NCBI GenBank assembly: GCA_949775045.1
Contig: OX459099.1
Location: forward strand, 3,641,067 to 3,705,066
Source: Metridium senile
Taxonomy: Eukaryota > Cnidaria > Anthozoa > Actiniaria > Metridiidae
Length of the DNA stretch: 64,000 nucleotides
Direction of reading: 5' to 3'
The position numbers were made by a program, and so were the translations under genes. Below are positions 1 to 10,678 of this stretch, piece after piece. Position 1 is the stretch's first letter; every line of letters begins with the position of its first letter. The notes beneath the pieces were generated by a model. That model saw only the letters and a program-made list of their open reading frames with translations, made no database searches and was not told where the DNA came from.

Positions 1-91
1 TCTAGATTCAAATGGCTAAGGTAGAAGTCAAGAGTACAGTACTTAGTTATGGTCAAGATACATTAGTGAAAACTACTATGACTTTCATCAC

Positions 92-585
92 CTTATTGCA
101 TTAAGCTCCACTCGTTCGTTGTTTCGTCGTGCTATCTCAGGAATCAATGCTAAATGACTTATCTGCACGCATCCCCAGCCAAACTGAAACACGGCTGCAA
201 TACCAACATAGTAAACCATCTTAACTAGATCTTTCGTAACATCCTTCAGTAGATGGATTAGCAACAATGGAAAAGTAACTGTTACAAGAATACTCCCTAT
301 AAGGTGCCAGATTTTTCGACGCCCGTATCGACACACAGTTCGATCACAGATTATCCCTATAAACGGTGTAAAAATCCCATCGGCGATTTGACCCAGGAGA
401 ATCACAAGTCCCGTGTGTCGGTTTGAAAGCTGGACGACTTTAGTGAGGTAGATTATTAGGTAGCTGAACCAGAAACTGGAAACGAGGTCGTTGAGGACAT
501 GGCCAACTCCATGAGCAGCGCGCTGTGGTAATGGTAGCCTTTCTTTCTTCTTTGTACTGCGTCTGTAGTTTTCTTGCTTCTCCAT
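92..585 (-). CDS. MFSD12: MFSD12-like transporter, first coding exon (partial gene)
   Basis: This is the first coding exon of a major facilitator superfamily protein; the gene continues past the left edge. The ATG is at 585 and the exon ends at 92 before a GTGATG donor, in phase 2. Near residues 23-43 is the segment VGHVLNDLVSSFWFSYLI, typical of the MFSD12 first membrane helix. It is followed by the MFS loop motif around a DRT...YGRRK signature at roughly residues 81-91. The exon ends with FQFGW...QISHLALIPE, which is highly characteristic of MFSD12. Known family role: a lysosome or melanosome membrane protein needed for cysteine import into these organelles in vertebrates; the role in this animal is inferred. 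It is divergent from WBP2, with the two start codons about 0.94 kb apart. Confidence 0.9.
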
Positions 586-1520
586 TGTAAAAACTGAGAG
601 TTATAATGTTCTTTTCACAGTCAAAAGAAAGAAGATCGCTTCATTCATTGGTAACCGGTAAACTAGGGAATTCGCTAAATGGTTCGATATGTCACGCGAC
701 GTTTAATGTTACAACGACTACCGTGAGTCGCACGTTTGACAGTTATGTCCGTCAGACTCAAAACATGCAATATGAACAATGATGTACCTTCTTCTCTCCC
801 TGCTTACACAGGGCTGACATGTTTCTATTGACATCTGTTTAAACAATCCCGCATGTTTGTTGTTTCTGATGTTCAAATATAAAAGTCACGTACATAATTT
901 CACGCGGCGAACACCCGGCGGTTTGTTATTTCATCCCTTTCATTTCAATTCTCATTCATTTAAATAAGCATTTCGAATCCATTTGTAAGAATCAGCTCAG
1001 ACCACTGCAAAGCTAGACGTCGTAGTTTTGAAACTCGCTTGATTCTTGAAATGTCGTCATAAAAGTGTTGTCATAGTGATGATGATTGTAAATTGGAAAG
1101 CGCGCGCACTTTTGGCTGTCCCTTTTGGAATTAACTTTTGTGAGATTATTCTGTAGTACACTTGTTTGTACTTTAATAAACTTGATTTTCAATCCTAATA
1201 ACAAAGAAGATTAAAAACGAAGCAAATAAGGGACAATTGAAACGAAATTGTGATACATTGTAGTATGAAAACACATGCGAAATGCACAACCAGAGAGAAA
1301 GAAAGCATCATAAAAATGGCATCCTTGTCAATTTTTTGCCCTCATCTCGTTTATCTCAAAATCGTGGAACTTCGTCATGCACAAAAACAGATATCTTTTT
1401 CTGGGTTGCCTGTGTTATTTTAAACAGAGGAGACCTGGTGACTACACCTTCAAATTTACGTCACTTCAAAATATACAAGGAAGAACTCGAAATGTTGTGC
1501 TGAAATTTCATGAGAAAAGA
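586..1520. promoter_or_regulatory. Divergent MFSD12/WBP2 intergenic region
   Basis: The 935 bases between the two start codons contain no supported coding exon. They should hold both core promoters. The stretch near 890-915 is locally CpG-rich. Small open frames on both strands (for example 1013-1204 and 1282-1503) look random. No TATA box was convincingly placed. Confidence 0.55.
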
Positions 1521-4500
1521 ATGTCTATAAACAAAATTGAATGCTCCGATGGTCGGTTAACTCTACATGGAGACTAGTAAGTCACATTTCACTCGAAATA
1601 TTCTCTCTTTTGTGTTAAATTTGACCGATTTTTAACGACAAATGTCGATTCTAGTGTTGTCTACCACCAAGATGGCGTTCAGTTTGAACTAGAAGGAGAT
1701 AGCATCCCAGGCTTTCTTAAAGGATCTAGAAAGGGAAATATCTTTGTTTCAACAAATCGAGTAAGTGTAAACCCTAAACAATCCATCAAACAGCTTTTTC
1801 GCTCGAAGCCACTAAATATACATCGTAATGCTCACTTCATCATCACAGGAGAAATTTTGCGTCATCTGCTTTTCATGATTCAGCGAATTTTGCTCAGTTT
1901 TAGCGTACATTTTGAAATGAAATTTGAACCGTTTGTTATCATTTATCACTGGGTTATTTTTTCATATAACTGTGAAATGTCCTTCCTAATTTTGGTCGTA
2001 AAAGAGATAATATTTGCGCCAAATGCTGTTTTTCACGTGACATGTAATAAGTTATATTTGGCAATTTTTCCCCATTTTACCTCGAAAGCGAATGTTATTT
2101 GCTTATTATTATTTAAATTGTGTACAACTGTTTCTTAGGTTATATTTGCACCGATGATACAGTCAGATGTAGGTTCTTTTTCAATGAATTTCCGAAGTAT
2201 AAGAGGAGTTGAGGTAAGACATGAATTTGACATATTATTACGCACTTGTTATTAAAAATGCATAATATGATACAAGATTGGAAATACTGAGAAATATAAA
2301 TCTTACAAATATATTATTATAAATATATATAAAAAGCTGATTTGCTTCAAATTAATTCAAAAGTGTCTATAAGTATTTAATTAAATTTAAATTAATATTT
2401 TGTTAATTGAATTAATTGTTATAAGTTGCAGGCTGAGATTGAAATTATGTCATGATTTCAACTGATGTAAATCAATTGTTTCTAATGATATTTGTGCTAT
2501 TTACTTACATATGTTTTTGTCTGTTTTAGGTTAAACAGCCAATGTTTGGAGCAAATTATATCAAAGGAGATGTTATTTCAGAACCTGAAGGTAATTAAAA
2601 ACTCTGAAACGTGATTTTTTTAAAAAAATTAATAATTCATGAGGAATTGACAAAAGAAATCATAGCCATGAAGAAGGTTGTATATTAGATACTAAAGTTG
2701 AAACTTGAATTTTTCTTGGTCAGTTTTCCTTTTAACTTGACAAATATTTTAGTAAAATTATATTTTACTAACGTTGGAGTTTCATAAGTACTATACAATA
2801 TTGGGGTCCGATCTGTATAAGATATACATCTGCAGCGAGTCAAAGACGAAGACATACAGATCGACCGCTTGTATTGCATATATTGTACGTAATAGATAAT
2901 ATTATGATAGAGTAGACACACTAAATCCGTGACATATAATTAGTACTAATTAGTACTATTTCATAAAAAAATTCTTTGTTTTCTATTGTTTTATTATCAC
3001 TATTTAGTACTAAAAATTAGTATTTGTTTCACGGATCAAGTGCGTCTACTCTAGTAATAATGATTTTAGTAAATTTAATACTAGCCATAGTTTTCACTAA
3101 TCTGCCCCCGTTCTATTATTGCTGAAATATAAAATAACTGAAGTTATTCTGAAAAGGGAAATATATCTTTTGAAAGGTAAGAATATAAACATATATATAT
3201 ATATAGGAACTGAACAAATTAGATCCATTTGTAACAGGATCCTTTTTATCCAAATAGGTAATAAGATGTAACTTCTTGATAGAGTTTCTTTTATTTGTTA
3301 CAATGTAATAAAGTAAAAAAATTGAAACATTTAAAGTTTTTCATATGTGTGTATTTGTTAGTTATTCAGTAATGATATTTAAATAGATTGATTAAGATAT
3401 AAGAAATCAAAATAAACAAATGTCTTTGGTTAAAAAAGAAACAACTATAATGATCAATAAATAGAGAAACAATGTAAAAACAGTCTTGTTAAATGATCGC
3501 AAAGTTTTTATTAACAATGTAAATGTCATGAATATAATTTAAACAAATCAGTTGAATTTTCCTTGCATTAGTGGAATTATTGATAAAGCAATTGTATTAA
3601 ATGCTAACAAAGTTGAATAGTAATATAGTTGGTATTTTTCAAAGAAAACAGTTAGACATAAGTAATTATTGAACCAAAGTCTAGTCAGTTGAATTGTGTA
3701 TAAAGTTAATGCTTATAAGTTTAAGATTTGAATAAAAGTAATGAGATATTGTTTCGATCTAAGTAAGTTTGGATGTAAGCTTAGAAATAGCTTAATAAGA
3801 TAAATAATTGATCACTTTTGCAAATATATCTGTGGCGATGCAGATGTCTTGTAGAGCTTATAAAGAACTTCATTTTATCGTTGACTGTTACAAAAATAAT
3901 ATGTGAACGTTAACTTAGCTTATCTTTGATTTTGTTGTAAAGAAGAGTCTAACACAAAGAAGTAGTTCTCAAAGGAATCAAATACATCAAAGCCAAAGAG
4001 GTTTTCTGGAGTTTTAGGTCAGACCACAAAAAGCACATGTTACTTCAAAAACTGGTCAAACTGGTTTTAGCTTGATTTGGAAGTGCTTCAACCAATCAGA
4101 GTTGATCATTCCCACGATCTACCACGCCTCTAAGAGGTAACCAATAGGATTGAACCGTTCCCACGGTTATTGGTGCCAAAGTGTCTGTTTTTATCTGACC
4201 CAGACTGACTATAACCATATGGGTTTCCTGTGTACCCAGAATGCTCTCGCAAATTTTACAAATTACCCAGTCATCCCATGCAACGTAAATCGAGCGCAAA
4301 ACGAGATTTTTTTCTCGTATACCAATATATACCCAATATATATATACGCGGGGGACTCTATATATGCCTCCTCTCTGGGCCAAAACCCTGCGGGGGCAAT
4401 TAATAATTTTAGTAAAAATTAATATAAAATAACTAACATTGGAGTTTCATAAGTACAATACATTAATATATGGCTACGATAGTACGCACGCTCTGATTGG

Positions 4501-7500
4501 CTGATTTCCGGTCTGATATTTTCCCATATCAGACCGTTACCATGACAACGGTCCAATTTTTGTATTTTTTTCAGACCAGGAAATTAAAAAAAAAACTTGT
4601 AAAGTATTGCAATAAATATTTTGTTGAAGTTTTGCCTTTTCATACCTACAAAGTGTTTTTTAGCCAGTTTAGTGCCACTGATATATACTTAAGGTTATTG
4701 ACAATTGAGGGACAATGATGGTGATAATAAATGTATCTTATGTATGAATCTTTTATAGGTGGTTGGCAAGGAAGAGGGACATTCAATATCACTTTTAACA
4801 GCGGTGGTGCAATAGAGTTTGCTGAACATTTTAGACAAGCTGTAGTTACAGGTACATTTATAATAACAGATGATCGTGATGACAATGATAGTGATAATAA
4901 TAATAACAGTGGTTGGTGAGATGATGAGGTGATGATGATGATCAAAATGCTCATGATGACAATGATGGTGATAATAATAATAATGATGGTGGTTGATGAC
5001 AGAGATAATTATGAGGTGATGATAAAAATGATTGTGATAATAATGATGGTGATGATGATGATGATGATGATGATCGTTGATGAGATGATTATAAGGTGAT
5101 GGTAATGATAATGATGGTGATAACAATGATGATAATTATGACAATGATGATGATAGAGGAGTCAGTGATGACATTGGTGATAAGAATGATCATGATAGTG
5201 ATAACGATGATGATGGTGATAACAATGCTGATATTTGCAATTGTAACTATGGTGATGATGATGGCCGAGGTGACCATGTTCATGACAGTGTTAATGTTGT
5301 TCCCTACAGCCAACAGACCAGGCAGTCAACCCATGCCTTCTGCAGGCCAACAATCATTTGGTATCTACAACATGCCAGCCCCGCCGCAACAACCAGGATA
5401 TTACAATGGACCTCCTTACCAGGACCCTTATCAAGCTCCACAGCCTGGTTACTATGGTGCTCCACAACCTGGATACTATGGCAACCCTGCACCACCTCCT
5501 GCTGGTGGTTACTATGGTAATGTCAATCATTATGCAAATAATTGTTTAATAGTATTTTTTTACTCCGACGAAGGGCTAAAGCTCGATACATCAGTAAAGT
5601 TAGGTCAACATTTTTTACAGTGTTACAAATTTCATTATATTATCTATCGTTTATATCAAACACCGACGCAGCCTATACTAGTTTACTCCCTAGTTTCCAT
5701 TTAATAGTATGGTCGCAATGTATTGATTTTGAATATAAAGTATATTTTACCATTCTTACTGTTGGTTTTTCGTTCATTTTTCAGCTACACAACCTCCCCC
5801 ATATCGGCCACCTGTAAGTAAAAACATTGCTACAATCAGTTTATAATTAATCAAACCAAGAAATGTTATTCTAGTTCATATGTGTTTTAGCTAACAAGTT
5901 TATTGTGGACATCATTGGACAAAAGGGAAACAAAACTAAAATATATTCATCAAATAATCCAAGCAACATATTTTGAAAACACGAAATAACATATGGAAAT
6001 GTCATTGTAAACTTTCACAATGTATGCAAAATAATGAACAAAGTCAGCCACAATCAAAAATATATTGTGAAAAAGTATGTAAAAGTTCTTGAATGCCAAG
6101 GTTTTAAATGCACTGTCTTTAAAAAAATCATGACAAAAATACTATCCTGGTTATTTATAACAAAACTAATTACTTAACCTTAAAAATGTGTAAAAATTCT
6201 AAATTTGTAATAATCTTTTGGCAGGAAAACCCCCCACCCCCTTACCCCGGACAGTCTGCATCAATGGCAACACCATCAGCACCACCGCCAGATTTCCATG
6301 GAGGTAAAATACCTTTAATTAAACGATAATGTAAATGTATTATTGTTGATAAGGAAGATAAATGCAAAAACAATAGCTGTTATTCATTATAATTATTTGC
6401 AAATGATTTTTGAACAATGGATAAATGTTGAGGCTTTCCAGCCAAGTTTTTACTTTTGCCCAAGAGCAGTGACTTGAATCCATTGTTTAAAAACATTGGA
6501 ATATAAGTAAGGGTAAGATGATGAACGCGAGTGTCCTATGGGATATAGAGTCTCAAGCATAATGCGAGAGACTCTATGTCCCATAGGACACGAGCGTTCA
6601 TTATCTAACTGTCTTAGAATATGACCATACCCACGAAGAATGGCTTACTATAATTATTATTAGTACTTGTAATGCATTGTGAACTTCTATATCCCATAGT
6701 ATCTAAATATAGTATTCCACTGGCGAGGCCTTTTGTTATTTATTGTTTTGCCCACCTCGTCAGTGAGATACTATATAGAACACTATAATACAGTCATCTG
6801 ATTGGCTGAGTGGATGTGATCATTTTCTAACTACAATTAGAGCTACTATGGCGTTTGTCTTCTTTATCAACTTTATATCAATCTAGACTCACCAATGAAA
6901 ATGTATTTACTTATCACTATTATTATTACTATTAATTATTATTATTACTACAGTAGAGCGTTTTCGTATAACCCACTTTTAAAATGCAAATGAGAACATG
7001 TGTAAAATAACATCCTAATTAGGTGTGTGTGGTATAAAATGCTTCAGTGAGTTACACTCTTGGCTTTATAGATTTCCTCAAAACCACTTTTATCAATGTT
7101 TTCCACAGTGGCTTGTTGCACTTGAAGGAAAATAATGAAAGCAAATAGCTGCACGCACACCCCATTGGCATGTTATTTCACACATATGCTCATTTGCATT
7201 TGAAAAGTGGGTTATACGAAAACTCTCTATTATTACTTTCAATTTTGGAAATTGTATAACATTGTTTCACACTAATGATGATTTTGTTAGGGGCTAAAGC
7301 ACAAGAAGCATACAGCTCAGGTCAAAATGTTTATGTTCCTGCAAACCAGGTATGAAGATATCTTATGTTTTGGTGTATGTATAATATTCTTATACTAAAC
7401 GTGCCTTGTACACTCCTCCATCTCAACCATGTTGAGCTGTAGATGTGCCATTCAAGTTTAAGTTTCAAGTTCTATTTTAGTGTCAGTAATATACATTCAC

Positions 7501-7816
7501 AAAAATATGCATGACTGACCTGCAAATAGTAATAACTAATCCTTATTCATCTCTTGTGCTATGAGGAAGGTTGATGTAAAGCTATTGCAAAACAAAACAT
7601 GAAAAATTGTAATTGTAATTATGAATTTGAGTAAAAAAAATAGTGATAAAGCCAACAATGTATTAATTTATCTCATCAGATCAATAGTCAACACATAAGC
7701 CCACAAAAACCTTACTTATTGCATACTAATAATAATCTAACATGAAATGTTGTGTTTACCTTCAGCCTCAAGCTCCGCCACCACCATATTCTGCACAGCA
7801 CAAGAAAAATGTCTAA
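1521..7816 (+). CDS. WBP2: WBP2 (WW domain-binding protein 2), complete, ten exons
   Basis: The exons are 1521-1576, 1655-1760, 2139-2213, 2530-2590, 4759-4851, 5310-5516, 5785-5813, 6225-6303, 7291-7349 and 7766-7816. All introns are GT-AG and all phases agree, giving 271 residues (human WBP2 has 261). Exons 1-5 encode the N-terminal GRAM/PH-like domain; exons 3-4 read into VKQPMFGANYIKG and exon 5 begins GGWQGRGTFNITFNSGGAIEF, both family hallmarks. Exons 6-10 encode a Pro/Tyr/Gly-rich tail with repeated QPGYYG units and three PY motifs (PPPY in exon 7, PPPPY in exons 8 and 10) that bind WW domains. Known role: an adaptor and transcriptional coactivator that binds YAP, TAZ and NEDD4-type proteins. 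The exon 1 start is supported by its phase and by the MSINK opening. Confidence 0.93.
2909..3052. repeat. MITE-like inverted repeat in WBP2 intron 4
   Basis: The ends AGAGTAGAC and GTCTACTCT are inverted, and the arms pair inwards through TTAGTAC motifs. The internal layout resembles elements at 26760-26880 and 40810-40952, so it is probably the same superfamily of short nonautonomous DNA elements. Confidence 0.6.
3053..4758. other. WBP2 intron 4, AT-rich, no gene
   Basis: This is the remainder of the largest WBP2 intron. It is AT-rich with a short (TA)n run near 3190-3205. Open frames around 4096-4422 lie on both strands of the same stretch and show no recognisable domain, so I do not call genes here. 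Confidence 0.6.
4860..5275. repeat. Degenerate (GAT)n / (GATGGT)n microsatellite
   Basis: Imperfect GAT, GGT and AAT trinucleotides fill most of WBP2 intron 5. They produce long His- or Met-rich open frames on both strands that are not genes. The array stops just before the exon 6 acceptor. Confidence 0.85.
5553..5710. repeat. Interspersed repeat copy (GAAGGGCTAAAGCT family)
   Basis: The segment carrying GAAGGGCTAAAGCTCGATA, followed by a CAGTAAAGTTAGGTCAACA stretch, recurs in similar form at about 9860-10030. Its distal part (ATATCAAACACC, TATACTAGTTTACTC) recurs at about 24640-24740. It is probably a short nonautonomous element. Confidence 0.55.
6514..6608. repeat. Hairpin element in WBP2 intron 8
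   Basis: The left arm, containing GTGTCCTATGGGATATAGAG, pairs with the right arm, containing CTCTATGTCCCATAGGACAC. The arms continue outward through a GAACGC/GCGTTC pairing. The loop is about 10 bases. Confidence 0.65.
6955..7228. repeat. MITE, about 274 bp, in WBP2 intron 8
   Basis: Terminal inverted repeats start AGAGCGTTTTCGTATAACCC on the left and read AGAGAGTTTTCGTATAACCC from the right. They extend about 40 bp to an ATGCAAATGAG block. There is no coding capacity. Confidence 0.7.
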
Positions 7817-8292
7817 AGAACTAGATTGAAGAACGATACTCAACTCCATCCATCAAGAAATTGTCTAAAATAATTTTAACAGAACTAAAAGAATATGATT
7901 GTCCAAATACTAAGATAGTATAAAGGAACATTCCATTTAGACAGCATTGGATACAAGTACCTACAGTCAATTATTATAAATTGTATTCAAAATATATATG
8001 CCTATTCTATAACAGTAGGTCCGTATTAGGCTAAAGTTTTGCTTCTGGGCTCCCTTTGTTAGTGACATTTTAGCACCAAGGTTTCCTCTGCCACAGGAAT
8101 CTCAGAATAACATGCTTTGCAGAGACTTTGTATAAATTAAATTATTTTATGCTAATTCTAGTTTTAAGTAGAAATTGTGATTTTTTCTAAACTTGTCCCA
8201 CAGCACATTTAATACAAAAAAATATAATTTATGATTTCAATTATGATTTCAATTATGATTTCAATTATGAGTCTATATGTATAAAACTTGAA

Positions 8293-8347
8293 AATAAAAC
8301 AATATTTCATCATTTACATTGATATTTATTGCTGTATTGAAAATAAA
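8293..8347 (+). promoter_or_regulatory. Polyadenylation signals downstream of WBP2
   Basis: Two AATAAA hexamers at 8293-8298 and 8342-8347 lie about 0.5 kb past the WBP2 stop. GT-rich sequence (TGATGTTAGTGG) follows. They would give a 3' UTR of about 500 bases. Confidence 0.6.
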
Positions 8348-10266
8348 AAATGATGTTAGTGGTAACTCACATTTGTATTTTATTAATACACTAGAAAAAT
8401 GGCTAGCCTCTCATATGTGAAACTCTTTTATGTTTCAACATAAGGGTTGCATGCTGTAGACTGCAAAATAACCTGCAATTTTGCGCAAGCAGCCAGTCAA
8501 GAACAATAAAAGGTTGCAGCATTCTGATTTGGTCTATATACTTCAACGTGTAGAAGAAAAATGACAAATAAATTTGTCTGCATCCTGAAGCAAAATAAAT
8601 ATTCAGTTTCTAGTTATTTGGGCTCCCTGTGTTATAGGCCGGCCATCATACGTGTTGTGAATTCGATGGACGATAGCTATCATCAATTTATGTAGTCTGT
8701 AACTAATGACAATAAGTTGAACAGCTTATAAGATTCCATATCATGAATAATACAATTTAAGTATGAACTAGAGTTGACATCCAAGCAACAGCCTTATGTA
8801 CACAGAAATACTAAAGACATTTGTGACCTTGGATTAGCTTATCATCGATGCAGAAGTATGGCGTTTTGCTTTCAATTTGACCTAAATTAGGTAAGGAAAC
8901 TTGCTTTAAATCCATTGTATACTGTTAACTTTACTTAAAGCTTGATTTTAGGATGTAACGAGTTGTTTGTGAGGCCTCCAACCGACAATTTATTAGAATA
9001 CAATGCAACCTTTGTTAATTTATATAGACATTTGGGTTTTGTAAACTATTGTTGAAAGGCTGCTCAATTTGTTTCTTGCTTGTGGTATTTACAGTCCATT
9101 CCCAGGTCTATTTTTTCTAAAATTATCGTATTTAATATTTATATTTAGTGAAAATAGATAGGCATGAATTTGAAATTTATGGAAGGCCATGTATTATATA
9201 AGTGATGCTCACATTTGTGGTAAATTGTAATTGAGGTGGGAAAAACTAACATTTAGTGTATGTTGTTATGATATATAGTAATTAATTAAACGAGTATAAG
9301 TGAATTTTAAACTGATTTAAGTTTTAGCAATTAAACCTTTTTCTACTCCCACTTAAGCTTATTTTAATTAGTTATCAATTGAAAACTTATAAAAGTTATA
9401 TTCCAAATAATTTGCTCTTTTTAAAAATTGTAACACATTAGAACCTTTAAGGTAACATAGAATTCTAATGATAAACTTTGAAAGATATGACTACTAGCAA
9501 TTGTTATCCTTATCACCAGCATCAGTAATTTATGATAGCAATTTTAATTTGCATATTTCTTGAGAAACAAGGTGTGGCTTTTGTTGCTATAGTAACTTGT
9601 GATGTCATTGCTGAAATGAAATTTCATTTCAATTCAATTTAATTCAAATTTCATTTACACTATTGTGTACGTTTACATTTGCTAAATATTATAAATACAA
9701 TATAGAGATATTTCATTAAGTTTCAAGATTGTTTTATTTAATGTTGTTTAGAAACACACATCATCAAAATGAAATAACAAATGGTAACTAGTATATAGGC
9801 TGCGTCTATGTTTGATATAAATGATAGGTAATATAATGAAACTTGTAACACTGTAAAAAAAAGTTGAATTAACTTTACTGATGTTTTGAGTTTTAGCCCT
9901 TCGCCGGAGTAAAAGGGTTTTACTGCTTTTACACCAATGAAGGGCTAAAGCTAGAAATGTCAGTAAAGTTAAGTCAACATTTTTTAAAGTGTCACAAATG
10001 TCATCATATTATTACCTATCATTTAAAATGAAGTAATACATGACTAAATCAATATTTTTTAATTTGTCTATGTACTTTACAAACATACTTTACATATGCA
10101 TACTTGACTTTGTTATAGTGAAGTCTTGCAAAAGACTGTTGGTGTTGGTGTCTGATATTTAGACAACCTTTGCAAAAGTCAACTTCAGAGTAAAGAAGAC
10201 CGCTGCGCAGTGTTATCAATAGTCAGACACCACCACCACCAATCTTTCTCAAAATTTTGTACACAA

Positions 10267-10409
10267 CAGGGGCCAGTTGTATGAAGCCTGGATAAAGTTA
10301 TCCACTGGATAAGAGTTATCCAGTGTATAGAATCTGTATAGGTTTTATCCGTTGGATAGGGATTTATCCGGTGGATGGCGCTATTCAGGCTTCATACAAC
10401 CAGCCCCTG
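10267..10409. repeat. MITE with CAGGGGC termini
   Basis: The left end CAGGGGCCAGTTGTATGAAG is inverted at the right end, which reads CAGGGGCTGGTTGTATGAAG on the other strand. The interior holds TTATCC/GGATAA subrepeats. The length is 143 bp. The CAGGGGC end suggests a hAT-derived nonautonomous element, but no clear 8-bp target duplication is visible. Confidence 0.7.
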
Positions 10410-10678
10410 GACAATAGAAATAATCAGCTAACATGTTATTTACTATGTACAATTTTACCCAATTCAACAACTCTGTGAATATGAACTTGTGTTCATTATT
10501 CTACATGATATTGAAATACAACAGACAAAGAATCTTATTCACAAATGTTTTGAGTTGGTGGAAACATACATAGCAACATGTTATAATTAGCTGACAATCA
10601 ACATCACTTACCCCTGGTTTCTAACCAATCACTCTTATACTTCACTTTGTTTCCCAGGTTGACAAGTGAAGTTCAAAG

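Larger units (their letters stand above)
7817..10678. other. WBP2 3' UTR and intergenic spacer
   Basis: No coding region is seen in these 2.9 kb. They hold the WBP2 3' UTR, a short 12-bp tandem repeat (unit TTATGATTTCAA, about 3.5 copies) at 8229-8270, the repeat copy at 9860-10030, a hairpin at about 10120-10245 and the MITE at 10267-10409. A pyrimidine-rich TTTGTTTCCCAG just before the next start codon (near 10658) suggests the OLD-like gene has an upstream untranslated exon somewhere in this spacer; I could not place it. Confidence 0.6.

Noticed and set aside
4695..5313. His-rich (143 aa) and Ile/Thr-rich minus-strand frames
   Set aside because: They are translations of the degenerate GAT repeat in WBP2 intron 5 and overlap real WBP2 exons on the other strand.
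5096..5704. Single 202-residue frame on the plus strand
   Set aside because: Its middle part is WBP2 exon 6, but the Met-rich start and the tail after 5516 are intron. The spliced model explains it better.
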